From DATCMA01 sp036563645 (GTDB lineage: Bacteria; Actinomycetota; Actinomycetes; Mycobacteriales; Micromonosporaceae): a stretch of DNA of 64,000 bases. Both the position numbers and the translations under genes were made by a program. Positions 34,871 through 44,078 of the stretch are shown in pieces (the stretch's first letter is position 1; every line of letters begins with the position of its first letter). The notes under the pieces are model-generated. The model saw only the letters and a program-made list of their open reading frames with translations. It was not told where the DNA came from and did not search any database. Location of the stretch: positions 9,892-73,891 of the forward strand of contig DATCMA010000062.1 in assembly GCA_036563645.1 (NCBI GenBank), given 5' to 3'.

Positions 34871-37267
34871 CTACGAGGCGCGAATCAGCTTGTGCGGCTG
34901 AGCGTCGGGCCGAATGAGGGTGCCAGCAGCGAGGGCGTTGGTGAGTTCGGCGGCCGGCATCGGGCGGGCGAAGTGGAAGCCCTGCGCCAGCCGGCACTCC
35001 ATCTCCCGGAGCAACTTGGCTTGCGCCTCCGACTCCACGCCCTCGGCGATGGTCTGCAGGTCGAGGCTTCGACTGAGTTGCAGGATCGCCCGAGTGAACG
35101 CGACGTTCTCAGTGGATTCCTTGCTCCCGTCGGTCATGCCGCACGTGAACGCTCGGTCGATCTTCAAGATGTCCACCGGAAGCTGTCGCAGGTAGGACAA
35201 GGACGAGTACCCGGTGCCGAAGTCGTCCACGGCGATGCGCACCCCGTGCCGGCGCAGCCGCTCCAACCGTTCGATCACCGTGTAGGTCTCGGTCCCGCCC
35301 GCGGTGACCAGCGCGGTCTCGGTGATCTCCAGGATGAGTGCGGAACCGGGGAGACCGCAGGTGCGCAGCGTCTCGAGCACCATGTCGGGAAACTCCGGTT
35401 CGCGAAGCTGCCGCCCCGAGACGTTCACGGTCACCGCGATGCCGTACTGCTGGTACCACAACCGCGCGTCCGAGCAGGCCCGATTGAGCACCCACTCACC
35501 GATCGGCACGATCATCCCTGTCTGCTCGGCGACGGGAATGAAGTTGGCGGGCGACACCGGTTTCCCGCCCGGTGGTGTCCAGCGCAACAGCGCCTCCGCG
35601 CCGATCACCGCGCCGGTGTGCAGGTCCACGACGGGCTGGTAGTGCAGGGTGAATTCGTCGCGGTGGAGGGCCAGCCGCAGCCCGGTTGCGATCCGGGTGA
35701 GGTCGAGTTGCGCCTCCCGCATCTTCGGCTCGTACACCGCCACCCGGTTCTTGCCCGCGTTCTTGGCCGCGTACAGAGCCAGGTCCACATCCCGCAACGC
35801 CTCCGCGGGCTCGGCCGGACCCATCAGGGTGAGCAACCCGACGCTGGTCGTGACGTAGAGATCGCGGCCGGCGATGTGGAACGGCGCCTGGAGGGCGTCC
35901 ACGATCCGGGTGGCGATCGCGGTGGTCCGCTCCTCGGGGCTGTTCTCCAGGAGGATGGCGAACTCGTCCCCACCGAACCGGGCCACCGTGTCCTCCGGCC
36001 CGACGTGCTGCGTGAGCCGTTGCGCGACGTGGATCAGCAGCTCGTCGCCGACCGGATGCCCGTAGCTGTCGTTGATGTCCTTAAATCCGTCGAGGTCGAG
36101 CAGGAGGAGGCCGCGTGGCGCGTCCGGCCGAGGCGCGCGCTCGAGCGCCCGCTGGAGGAGCAGGCGGTTGCCGAGGTTGGTCAGCGGGTCGTGCAGGGAG
36201 CGGTAGCTGAGTTGCTCGCGCAGGACGCGTTGGTCGTGGAGCGCCCGGCCCAATCGGGCGGCGTGCGCGTCGAGGTCGGTGGCGCGCCGATGCGCGACTG
36301 CGGCGACGAGCCCGAGGCGCAGCACCGATAACACGGACACGGTGGTCGCGAGGATCGCGATGACCACCAGTCGCCCCCACTCACCGGAGGGGACCTGAGC
36401 CGCGGCGAAGACGGTCGACACCGCGGTGACCGCAGCGGCGACCGTGAAGAGGGCGAGCTGTCCCCGACCGGGCACGGGCTCGTCGAGCTCGATCAGGTCT
36501 TGGGTGTGGGCTACCGACGGGTGCAGCGCGGCGGCGCCGAGCAGGAGGCTCCACAGGAGCCAGCCGACGTGCGCCGGCGGGTGGCCGTAGACATCCTGGA
36601 TCTGCAGGAGCGCCACGATGTCGCTGGCGAGCAGGACGCCGAACGCCGCCACAATCAGGGTGTTCCCGAAGGTCAGCGACCGCGTGGTGAACACCAGCCG
36701 CAACGTGAGGACCAGCAGCACCACATCGAGCAGGAGGCGCATCGCGGTCAATGCGGTGCCGCCGTGGCTGGCGTGGGCGACCAGCGCCTGTTCGGCGATG
36801 AACACCCAGATCAGCGCCGCGAAGGCTCCGCCGACGACCCCCGCGTCGAGCAGGCCGTCCCAGCGCGGGCGACCGTGACTGCGGGCCAGGTCAGCGAGGG
36901 CAAGGGTCGCCAGTCCGAGCCCGACGAGCGGCAGCACGTCGTGGATGATCGTGCTCTTCACGCCGGGGGGTGCCGGCAGCCAGCACGAGGCGAGGTGGGT
37001 CCCGGCGAACACCGCGATCGCGGCGGCGAATAACGACCAGGCCAACGCCGCGGTGGGGCGGTAGCGGTGCAATCCATAAAGGACACCTGCGGCCCCGATG
37101 ACCTGGATGAGAGCGATGAGCGCGTCGGCCAGCCCCGCGGGTACGACAACCGTCGCGATCGTGCTCAGAACGACGAGCGCCACGTACCAGCCGAGGGGCG
37201 TGCCGCGCGCCTTCCACGAGTGACGGTGCGGCGCCGATACGGCTGCCCCCGGCTGGATCTCCTCCAT
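34871..37267 (-). CDS. Membrane-bound GGDEF-EAL protein (c-di-GMP turnover)
   Basis: A 798-aa protein. About ten membrane segments form the N-terminal sensor region (residues 25-320). A GGDEF domain follows (about 350-510) with the intact active site RFGGDEFAILLE, then an EAL domain (about 530-785) with GAEALLRW, NVSGRQL, EITETAL, DDFGTGYSSL and AEGVESEAQA, so the metal and general-base positions of an active phosphodiesterase are present. Five residues before GGDEF the inhibitory I-site RxxD reads GPED, so product inhibition is probably lost. The ATG has no SD. c-di-GMP controls the onset of development in Streptomyces. Confidence 0.92.
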   Translation of the reverse strand: MEEIQPGAAVSAPHRHSWKARGTPLGWYVALVVLSTIATVVVPAGLADALIALIQVIGAAGVLYGLHRYRPTAALAWSLFAAAIAVFAGTHLASCWLPAPPGVKSTIIHDVLPLVGLGLATLALADLARSHGRPRWDGLLDAGVVGGAFAALIWVFIAEQALVAHASHGGTALTAMRLLLDVVLLVLTLRLVFTTRSLTFGNTLIVAAFGVLLASDIVALLQIQDVYGHPPAHVGWLLWSLLLGAAALHPSVAHTQDLIELDEPVPGRGQLALFTVAAAVTAVSTVFAAAQVPSGEWGRLVVIAILATTVSVLSVLRLGLVAAVAHRRATDLDAHAARLGRALHDQRVLREQLSYRSLHDPLTNLGNRLLLQRALERAPRPDAPRGLLLLDLDGFKDINDSYGHPVGDELLIHVAQRLTQHVGPEDTVARFGGDEFAILLENSPEERTTAIATRIVDALQAPFHIAGRDLYVTTSVGLLTLMGPAEPAEALRDVDLALYAAKNAGKNRVAVYEPKMREAQLDLTRIATGLRLALHRDEFTLHYQPVVDLHTGAVIGAEALLRWTPPGGKPVSPANFIPVAEQTGMIVPIGEWVLNRACSDARLWYQQYGIAVTVNVSGRQLREPEFPDMVLETLRTCGLPGSALILEITETALVTAGGTETYTVIERLERLRRHGVRIAVDDFGTGYSSLSYLRQLPVDILKIDRAFTCGMTDGSKESTENVAFTRAILQLSRSLDLQTIAEGVESEAQAKLLREMECRLAQGFHFARPMPAAELTNALAAGTLIRPDAQPHKLIRAS

Positions 37268-37388
37268 GGAGGACGTTGTAGACAGCAGAAGGTATTCAAT
37301 GGGCTGTCAGTCAGTTGCAGAACGGGAGCATTCGCCGGTACGTGATCGGGCCAGAGAGGCCAAGCGCCGGTGCGGTCTCATCTGGCGG

Positions 37389-38102
37389 TCAGCGCAGTGA
37401 CATCCCGATGAGCGTACCGAGCAGCATGAACGGGCCGTGGGGGAGGGCGGTGGTCCGGCTGGCGCGGCCGGTGGCCAGCAGGGCGGCGGCGAGCAGGCCG
37501 GAGAGCAGGAAACCCGCGGCGGTGCCGACGACGGCGCTGGCGGGACTCCGCCAACCGAGCACGGTCCCGGTGGCCAGCGCCAGCTTGACGTCGCCGAAGC
37601 CGAGCCCGCCTGGGCGGAGCAGCATCAGCAGCAGGTACCCGGCCGCGACCGCGACTCCGGTGAGCACGGCGCGGCCCGCCGCCGCAGGGCGGTCATCCAT
37701 GAGGGCGGCGCCGGTGAGCAGCAGCGCCGCGCCGGCGAAGGCGGAGAGGGTCAACCGGTCCGGCAGGCGGCGTACCGCGAGGTCGACGAAGGCGAGGATG
37801 ACGCCGAGCGTGGCGACCCACGCGTAGGCCGCCAGCTCCAAGGGCGCCTTGGCGAGGGGAACGAGTGATCCCAGGGTGGCGGCGGTCACCACTTCCACGA
37901 CGCCGGCCGGCGGGCCGATTCGGTGGTGACAGTGGGGGCAGCGGCCCGTCCACGGCAGACGGGCGCCCCGGGGGACGCCGCAGCGATGGCAGGTGTGCCG
38001 CCACGGCCGGCCGACCGCAACGGCGTGCCGCTCGATCGACCGACGGAGCCATGGGGAGAGGATCACCCCGGCCGCAGCAGCGACCGCTATCGATATCGTC
38101 AC
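37389..38102 (-). CDS. Prepilin peptidase (A24 family, type IV leader peptidase)
   Basis: A 237-aa membrane aspartyl peptidase. The N-terminal cytoplasmic zinc-finger-like part has CHRCG and CPHCHHR. The catalytic aspartates are in FVDLAVRRLPD and in the GxGD motif GLGFGDVKLAL, between about seven membrane segments. It would remove class III signal peptides of type IV/Tad pilins. No pilin, ATPase or secretion gene is seen within this window, so its partners must lie elsewhere. GTG start with SD GAGGA 6 nt upstream. Confidence 0.9.
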   Translation of the reverse strand: MTISIAVAAAAGVILSPWLRRSIERHAVAVGRPWRHTCHRCGVPRGARLPWTGRCPHCHHRIGPPAGVVEVVTAATLGSLVPLAKAPLELAAYAWVATLGVILAFVDLAVRRLPDRLTLSAFAGAALLLTGAALMDDRPAAAGRAVLTGVAVAAGYLLLMLLRPGGLGFGDVKLALATGTVLGWRSPASAVVGTAAGFLLSGLLAAALLATGRASRTTALPHGPFMLLGTLIGMSLR

Positions 38103-38302
38103 TCGTCGTCCTCGATGGGCGTAGTGGTCGCCAGTCCTCGTTCGACGCCATCGTCGCGGTTTCGGCTGAGCCGGGTGTGACGACTGGGGAAAACGTCATT
38201 CTGGGTGACGTTAGCGGAGCGAGTTTGTCGGCAAAATGTGAGACTTCCTCACCCTTGTGGCCACAGAATGGGCGAGCAGCCATTTGGAATGGGGTGGGGA
38301 TC

Positions 38303-39544
38303 ATGAAGCGAGAGCGTCGGGCGGGGGTGCTCGCGGCGATACTCGCCGCGGCACCGTTGCTCGTCACGAGCTGTACCAGCAAACCCGTCAAACAATTGCC
38401 GCCGCCGAGCCTCACGATCACACCAGCCGCCGATTCGAAAGACGTTCCCGTCAGTACGGAGATCGGCATCTCCGTATCCGGGGGCAACGTCACCGACGTC
38501 ACCCTGACCGATTCCGCGGGCACCAAAATCGAGGGCGCCATGCGCCCTGACGGTTCGAGCTGGGTGCCGAATGCCCCATTGAAATTCAAAGAGTCGTACA
38601 CCGCTCAGGTCACCGCGGCGAATGAGCAAGGACGAACGTCGACGCAGACGACGACGTTCACCACGATGGCGAAGCCGAAGAACATCACCCGGACCACGCT
38701 GCACGTCCAGAATGGCCAAACCTACGGGGTGGCCATGCCCATGACCATTGACTTCAACCCGGGCGTCCCCAAGGAGGCGCGGGCGGAGGTCCAGCGCCGC
38801 CTCTTCATCACCACCGATCCACCCCAGCCGGGGGTCTGGCACTGGACGCCGGATGGCCGGCAGGTCTACTACCGGGGCCCGGACTTCTGGAAACCCGGCA
38901 CGAAGGTGTCGATCCGGGCGGCGCTCGGCGGTGTGCCGATGGGGAACGGCAGCTACGGCGACACCGACCGCACCGCCGAGGCCACCATTGGCCGAAAAGT
39001 GACGCTGGAGATCGACGGAAAGACCAAGAAGATGAAGGTCTTCAAAGACGACAAGCTTATCCGCACGATTCCGGTGAGCTTAGGCAAGCCGAGCACGCCG
39101 ACCTCCAGCGGAAAGATGGTGATCATGGAAAAGTTTGAGCAAACGGTCTTCGATACGACCGGCTCCCCCGACCCATACGTGATCACCGTTCAGGACGCGC
39201 AGCGGTTGACCTGGGGCGGCGAATTCATCCACTCCGCGCCGTGGTCCGTTGGTGCCCAGGGCTACGCCAACGTCTCCCATGGCTGCACCAATGTCTCTCC
39301 CGAGAACGCGCGGTGGCTGATGAAGACCACCCACATCGGCGACCTGGTGACGATTACAGGCACCGAGGTCAAGCTCCAGCACGGCAACGGGTGGACCGCC
39401 TGGAATCTGAGCTGGGAGGAGTACATCAAAGGCAGCGCTCTGCCGGTGCCCGATGACCTGAAGGAGGCCGGCAAGCCCTCACCGTCGCCCAGTGGCGAAC
39501 CCAGCGGAGAGCCGGAGCCGACGCCCTCCAGCGTGGGGCGCTGA
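38303..39544 (+). CDS. L,D-transpeptidase lipoprotein (LdtMt2-like), copy 2
   Basis: A 413-aa paralogue of the enzyme at 26529-27695 with the same architecture: lipobox LVTSC (Cys24), two Ig-like domains, YkuD domain with SHGCTN (catalytic Cys328) and the WNLSWEEY C-terminal element. It differs by a Pro/Ser/Glu-rich tail of about 27 residues. Long stretches are identical between the copies (TTDPPQPGVWHW, SLGKPSTPTSSG, QRLTWGGEFIH), pointing to duplication with substantial divergence elsewhere. SD GGGGTGGGGATC precedes the ATG. A terminator hairpin follows. Confidence 0.93.
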   Translation: MKRERRAGVLAAILAAAPLLVTSCTSKPVKQLPPPSLTITPAADSKDVPVSTEIGISVSGGNVTDVTLTDSAGTKIEGAMRPDGSSWVPNAPLKFKESYTAQVTAANEQGRTSTQTTTFTTMAKPKNITRTTLHVQNGQTYGVAMPMTIDFNPGVPKEARAEVQRRLFITTDPPQPGVWHWTPDGRQVYYRGPDFWKPGTKVSIRAALGGVPMGNGSYGDTDRTAEATIGRKVTLEIDGKTKKMKVFKDDKLIRTIPVSLGKPSTPTSSGKMVIMEKFEQTVFDTTGSPDPYVITVQDAQRLTWGGEFIHSAPWSVGAQGYANVSHGCTNVSPENARWLMKTTHIGDLVTITGTEVKLQHGNGWTAWNLSWEEYIKGSALPVPDDLKEAGKPSPSPSGEPSGEPEPTPSSVGR

Positions 39545-39560
39545 TCTCAATTCGATATCG

Positions 39561-39598
39561 GGCCGGCCAGGGGACGCGCGAGCGGACCCTGGCCGGTC
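39561..39598. terminator. Terminator-like hairpin after L,D-transpeptidase copy 2
   Basis: CCGGCCAGGG (39563-39572) pairs perfectly with CCCTGGCCGG (39587-39596), extended by one wobble and one G-C pair, with a 14-nt loop, 16 bp after the stop codon. Confidence 0.75.
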
Positions 39599-39716
39599 GT
39601 GTTGACGGACTACCGTCGGCGGTGATCGGGTCGCGTGGATCGCGCCACACGGAGCTAGGAGGAGACGCTGGAGAGGAGGAGGCACGGGCCGTCCGGCTGA
39701 CGAGGGATCAGCCGGA

Positions 39717-40187
39717 ATGAGAGTAGTGCGTCTGGTTGACGCACGTTTCGTCCGTGATATTGGAATAGTGGAGAATGTGCCCATCTATCACGGCGAGCTC
39801 ACCCTCCCGGAGGCGTTCAGCAGCGTCGCGGAGGCCCGCCGGTTCGTGCGCGCCACCCTCGCGGACTGGCCCGTTGACTGCTGCCTGGACGACGTCGAGC
39901 TCGTCGTCTCGGAGCTGGTCGGCAACGCGCTGCGGCACGGGCGGGGACGCCCGGTCCTGCGGCTCCACGGCATGCCGGATCGGCTTCGGGTCGAGGTGCT
40001 CGACGAGAGCCCGGACGTTCCCACCCCGCGCGCGTGCGGGGCGGACGGCGGGTGGGGCCTGTACCTGGTCGAGCGGATCGCGACGGCGTGGGGTGTGCTC
40101 CCCCACCCCAAAGGCAAGGTCGTTTGGTGTGAGCTGCCGGCGGCGTCGGCGGGGATGAGCGCCGCGGGTCGGCACGGGTCTCGGTGA
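39717..40187 (+). CDS. Anti-sigma-type serine kinase/ATPase (RsbW/SpoIIAB-like, HATPase_c_2)
   Basis: A 156-aa GHKL-fold protein. The N-box is ELVVSELVGNALRHG, the G1 region LDESPDVP and the G2 region GGWGLYLVERIATAWG, the standard set for actinomycete anti-sigma-like ATPases that act by partner switching with STAS-domain antagonists. No sigma factor or STAS gene adjoins it, so it is an orphan. The ATG at 39717 lacks a good SD; a GTG near 39778 with GGAG upstream could be the real start and would remove about 20 residues. Confidence 0.82.
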   Translation: MRVVRLVDARFVRDIGIVENVPIYHGELTLPEAFSSVAEARRFVRATLADWPVDCCLDDVELVVSELVGNALRHGRGRPVLRLHGMPDRLRVEVLDESPDVPTPRACGADGGWGLYLVERIATAWGVLPHPKGKVVWCELPAASAGMSAAGRHGSR

Positions 40188-40260
40188 GGACAGCGCGGGA
40201 CACCCAAGTCTTCGGATCGAACGCGGCGAATCGTGTCGCGTCTGGTCTCCGTCGCCCCCG

Positions 40261-41682
40261 TCAGCGATCCGCGGACGACCCGGCGCCCGCGGTGTTGCCG
40301 ATCGGCACCAGTTCGGGGGACCCCTCAGGTGGGGTGGTGGGGTCGGCAGGAGTGCTCGTCTCCGCCGTCGGCGGCGGGGGCGGGCTGGTCGTCGGCTGCG
40401 CTGGCGAGGACGACGCCGGGGTGCTCGGTGGGGTCGTGGTCGGCCGCGGCGTCGACGGGCGGATCGTCCGCGTCGGAGTCGGCGACGGCGACGTGGACGG
40501 CGACCGGGTCGGCGGCGCGGACATGCCGGCTTGACCCCCCACCGGGGTCGAGGTGCCGCGTCCGGAGACGGGTTCACTCAGCTTGCGGGTGGGCTCCGTC
40601 GTGGCGGGAGCGGGCGCGGGGGCCCGCTCGGTCGGCGCGTCCGCGTGCGGAGTGATCGCCAGGGCGCCCGCCAAGCCGACCACCGCGACCACCCCGCCGG
40701 CCAGGGCGGCCGCGACGCGGCGGCCAGTGGCGCGGGGCCGACGGGACGTGACCGGCCGGTGGTCGACCGCGGTGAGCGTACGGGTGCGGGTGGTGTCGCC
40801 TCCGATACTGGCGGCGGGCGACAGCCGGATCCGACGTCCGGCGAGCAGCGTCCGGATGTCCGCGGCGAGCGTCGCCGCGTCGGGGTAGCGCTCGGCGGGA
40901 TCCTTCGCCAACGCCCGCTCGACCACCGCGGCGACGGACGAGGGCACGTCCGCGGGGAGCGGCTCGGGAACGTCGTTGAGGTGCCGCAGCGCGACTTCCA
41001 CCGGGTTGCTGCCGGGGAACGGCGGACGTCCGGCGAGGCAGTGGTACGCGACCGCCCCGAGCGCGTAGACGTCCGTGGCGGCGGAGACCGGCTGGCCGCG
41101 GGCCTGCTCGGGCGCCATGTACAGGGCGGTGCCGACCACCGCATTCGTTCCGGTCACGCTGCTGATCGCCATTGACCGGGCGACGCCGAAGTCGAGGAGT
41201 TTGACCGTCCCCTTCGGCGTGATCAGCAGGTTGCTGGGTTTGACGTCCCGGTGGACGATGCCTTTGCGGTGCGCCGCGTGCAGCGCCTCGGCGGCCTGCG
41301 CGATGAGCGACAGCGTCTCGTCCGGACGAAGCCGGCCGACGCGGGCGATCCGCCGGGACAGGGGTTCGCCGGCGACGAACTCCATGACGAGGTAGAGCAC
41401 CCGCCGGCCTCCCGGCAACTCATCCTCGCCGCTGTCGTAGATGTCGACCACGTTGGGGTGGCGCAGGGAGGCCAAGGTCGTCGCCTCGGCGCGGAATCGC
41501 GCGGTGAACCCGGCGTCGGAGAGCAGGTTCGGCAGCAGGATCTTGACCGCGACGGTACGGCCGAGTGTCGTATCGGTCGCGCGCCACACCTCACTCATAC
41601 CGCCGGTCGCGAGATGCTTCTCCAGGCGGTAGCGACCGCTGAGGACGAGACCTGGACTTAACACCGCGTCGCTCGTAAGCAA
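40261..41682 (-). CDS. Transmembrane Ser/Thr protein kinase (PknB-like) with Pro/Ser/Thr-rich outer tail
   Basis: A 473-aa Hanks-type kinase. The kinase domain (about 15-285) has the Gly loop LATGGMSEVWRA, Lys47 in VAVKILL, the catalytic loop IVHRDVKPSNLL, DFGVARS and the activation segment GTALYMAPEQARG. A juxtamembrane Arg-rich segment leads to one membrane helix (VAAALAGGVVAVVGLAGALAI). The roughly 130-residue extracellular part is only Pro/Thr/Ser repeats (PSTSPSPTPTRTIRPSTP) with no PASTA or other sensor fold. TTG start without a clear SD. It is convergent with the anti-sigma-type gene. Confidence 0.92.
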   Translation of the reverse strand: MLTSDAVLSPGLVLSGRYRLEKHLATGGMSEVWRATDTTLGRTVAVKILLPNLLSDAGFTARFRAEATTLASLRHPNVVDIYDSGEDELPGGRRVLYLVMEFVAGEPLSRRIARVGRLRPDETLSLIAQAAEALHAAHRKGIVHRDVKPSNLLITPKGTVKLLDFGVARSMAISSVTGTNAVVGTALYMAPEQARGQPVSAATDVYALGAVAYHCLAGRPPFPGSNPVEVALRHLNDVPEPLPADVPSSVAAVVERALAKDPAERYPDAATLAADIRTLLAGRRIRLSPAASIGGDTTRTRTLTAVDHRPVTSRRPRATGRRVAAALAGGVVAVVGLAGALAITPHADAPTERAPAPAPATTEPTRKLSEPVSGRGTSTPVGGQAGMSAPPTRSPSTSPSPTPTRTIRPSTPRPTTTPPSTPASSSPAQPTTSPPPPPTAETSTPADPTTPPEGSPELVPIGNTAGAGSSADR

Positions 41683-41890
41683 GGCCGGTTATCGTGCCGA
41701 ACGATCGGCAGGACATCGAGTGACGGCTGGCTCACTGCTCACCTCGACTCGTGTGGCCACCCACCACGTGGCGATCCACTCCCGACAATAGCGCCGCTCC
41801 CTGAGGGAGCCGCTGTGATGTGTGTGTCGTTGGCAGTGCCGACCGTGACCGATCGAGCCGTCGAGCCGAGCCGCGCGAGAGCGAGCGGGG

Positions 41891-43537
41891 TCACGCCTTC
41901 GGGCGGATCGGGACCGCGGGCTCGTAGATGCGGTAGCCGTCGAGCTCGATGACGCGGGCCGGGATTCCGCGCGACGCGAGATGGGCGCGCAGCGCGCGAT
42001 CAGCGGGGTCGTCCGCCACCACCGCGTACGCCGCCGTCGGCGCCGCCTGCACCTGGCGCAGGTACGGCGGGTAGCGGTTGTGCCCGAGGCCGAGGTCCGC
42101 CCGGACGACCGCGCAGATCACCCGTTCCCGCGTATAGAAGATCAACCGGTTGCAGGTCCAGTATTCGCCGTAGACGTGGGTGATGCCGGCGGCGAGGAGG
42201 GTGTCGGCGAGGGCCCGCGCCCGTCGCTCCTCCGCGCGCACCGCCCCGATCGACGCGATCTGGCCAGCGGTCGCCACCACCATGGCGACGGCCGTGGTGG
42301 CGAGGAGGACCAGCGCGAGGTGCCCACCGAGCCGGCGCCACCCGCCCGCGGCGGACCACGCCGCGGCGCCCGCCCGCCACAGTGGCCACAGCATCACCGG
42401 CAGGGATATCTGCAGATAGGTCAGGTAGCGCGCGCTGGCCAGGGGAGTGGCCGCGGACGCGGGACTGCGGGCGTACGCCACCACGGTCACCAGCGCCGCC
42501 GCGGCGAGCCCGAGCTGCGCGACGCCCCGCGCGGTCCGGGTATGGGTGTCGTCGGTCGCGACGGCGCGCTGCCGCCACAGCTCCGCGCCGGCGAGCGCCG
42601 CCGCCACCAGCAGGAGAACCACCGCGAGGATCCCCCAGGCCTCCTGCCAGGGGGCGCACCCCGAGGCGCGGCACACCCCGGTCGCCAGCGGCACCCCCTC
42701 CAGGAGCGCGCCGTGCAGGCGATCAGTGAGGGGAGCCGGCGGCCCCGCCTCGGCGTGGAGGCGGCGCAGCACGGACCAGGAGTCCTGGCCGGGCGGAGCC
42801 GTCACGTTATCCACGATCATCGGCAGGGCGCCGACGATCCCAGCCCCCACCAGCAGCACCCAGCCTGTGCCGGGGATGCGGCGCGCGCTGACGAGGAGCA
42901 CGGCGACGGCCGCGGCGAGGTACGGCGCCACGAGCCAGTCAGACCACAGCGCCGCGCCGGCGATGAGTCCGAAGACCGCGAGCGTGGCACGCGGCCGGCG
43001 GACCCGTCCGGCGGCTAGGGCGATCGCGATGAGCAGGAGGGCGAGGACCGCTGGCTTGGCCTCGGCCCGGCCGCCGACAGCGGTCATCTGGTCGCGGACG
43101 ACTCGCTCGGAACCCAACGCGAGGAGCCCGACGGTGACCGTGGCCAGCCAGGGCGAGTAGAGCTCTCGCGTCAAACGGTAGGCGAGGACGAGGAACAGCG
43201 CGTACAGCAGCAGAAGCGGCAGGCGCAGCAGCAACCAACTCGGGGTGAAGACGACGAAGAGCGGGGCGGCCAGGTATGACTCCACCACCCCCATGTAGTG
43301 CTGTCCGTATAAATAGATCGGCCATCCTCGGCCTTGCGCGATGTGCAGGGCCACCAAGCCGAACGTCCCCTCATCGCTGTTGGATCCGGGGACGTCGAGC
43401 AGGAGGAGGATCAGCCGGTAGCTGATCCCGATGAGGCCGAGCAGCAGCGCGACCGTCGCCGCCCGATCACGCCAGCCGCTCGTGGCTCGCCGTTGGCGTC
43501 GCACCACGTGGACCCTCCACCGCCACCCGGGGAGCAT
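41891..43537 (-). CDS. Polytopic membrane protein, PMT/GT39-like glycosyltransferase or related
   Basis: A 548-aa protein with about 11-12 membrane segments and a soluble C-terminal domain (from about residue 450). After the first membrane segment comes VPGSNSDEGTFG, where the Asp-Glu pair matches the catalytic acidic motif of GT-C enzymes such as PMT and ArnT that use polyprenyl-linked sugars. The C-terminal part (GITHVYGEYWTCNRLIFYT, and RGIPARVIELDGYRIYEP) resembles domains of uncharacterised actinobacterial GT39-like proteins. I use ATG 43537; the frame extends to 44206, antisense to the toxin-antitoxin pair, with implausible composition. Substrate unknown. Confidence 0.72.
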   Translation of the reverse strand: MLPGWRWRVHVVRRQRRATSGWRDRAATVALLLGLIGISYRLILLLLDVPGSNSDEGTFGLVALHIAQGRGWPIYLYGQHYMGVVESYLAAPLFVVFTPSWLLLRLPLLLLYALFLVLAYRLTRELYSPWLATVTVGLLALGSERVVRDQMTAVGGRAEAKPAVLALLLIAIALAAGRVRRPRATLAVFGLIAGAALWSDWLVAPYLAAAVAVLLVSARRIPGTGWVLLVGAGIVGALPMIVDNVTAPPGQDSWSVLRRLHAEAGPPAPLTDRLHGALLEGVPLATGVCRASGCAPWQEAWGILAVVLLLVAAALAGAELWRQRAVATDDTHTRTARGVAQLGLAAAALVTVVAYARSPASAATPLASARYLTYLQISLPVMLWPLWRAGAAAWSAAGGWRRLGGHLALVLLATTAVAMVVATAGQIASIGAVRAEERRARALADTLLAAGITHVYGEYWTCNRLIFYTRERVICAVVRADLGLGHNRYPPYLRQVQAAPTAAYAVVADDPADRALRAHLASRGIPARVIELDGYRIYEPAVPIRPKA

Positions 43538-43832
43538 GGCACGGCCGCGCGTGGGAGCGGGCGAGGGCGGATCGGTTTCGTCGGGGTGCGGGACGGGCGT
43601 GCCGAGTTGGCTGGCTGGGGCGTCCGCGTGCGTACGCGCTGCGCGCTGGGCAGGTAGACGAGACACGCCGATCAGCGGCGGGGTAGGCGACAGACAGGGG
43701 ACGCCGGCCCGACGACCGGTGAGGGGACCGGAGTCGCACGGTGCGACCCGTGGCGCAGCCGTCCAGTTTCGCGCGTACTCGGTCTCCCCGCTCCGGACGC
43801 GCGCCGAGTCTTCACTTGTACGATCGGCCGCT

Positions 43833-44078
43833 ATGGCCGAGAAGGTGAGCCTGAGCGCTGACACCCTGGCGCGGGCCCGTTCTGCCGCTCGGGACGAAGG
43901 GCTGCCCCTCTCCGTGTGGCTTGAGCGGGCGGTGCGGCGCGCGGCGCTGCGGGACGCGGCCCGTCGGCAGGAGGAGTGGCTCGCGGCTAACCCGGACGTT
44001 CGTGAGGAACTCGACGGCTTTGACCGACTCGCCGACACACTGGAGTCCGGATGGTCCGACCTGACGGGGGCGGCATGA
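43833..44078 (+). CDS. Ribbon-helix-helix-type antitoxin
   Basis: An 81-aa protein with an N-terminal ribbon-helix-helix-like segment (KVSLSADTLARARSAARDEG, then LSVWLERAVRRAAL) and an acidic C-terminal half (REELDGFDRLADTLESGW) suited to neutralising a toxin. Its stop overlaps the toxin start as ATGA. Such antitoxins bind their own promoter as dimers. The 295-bp gap to the divergent membrane-protein gene carries the promoter region. Confidence 0.85.
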   Translation: MAEKVSLSADTLARARSAARDEGLPLSVWLERAVRRAALRDAARRQEEWLAANPDVREELDGFDRLADTLESGWSDLTGAA

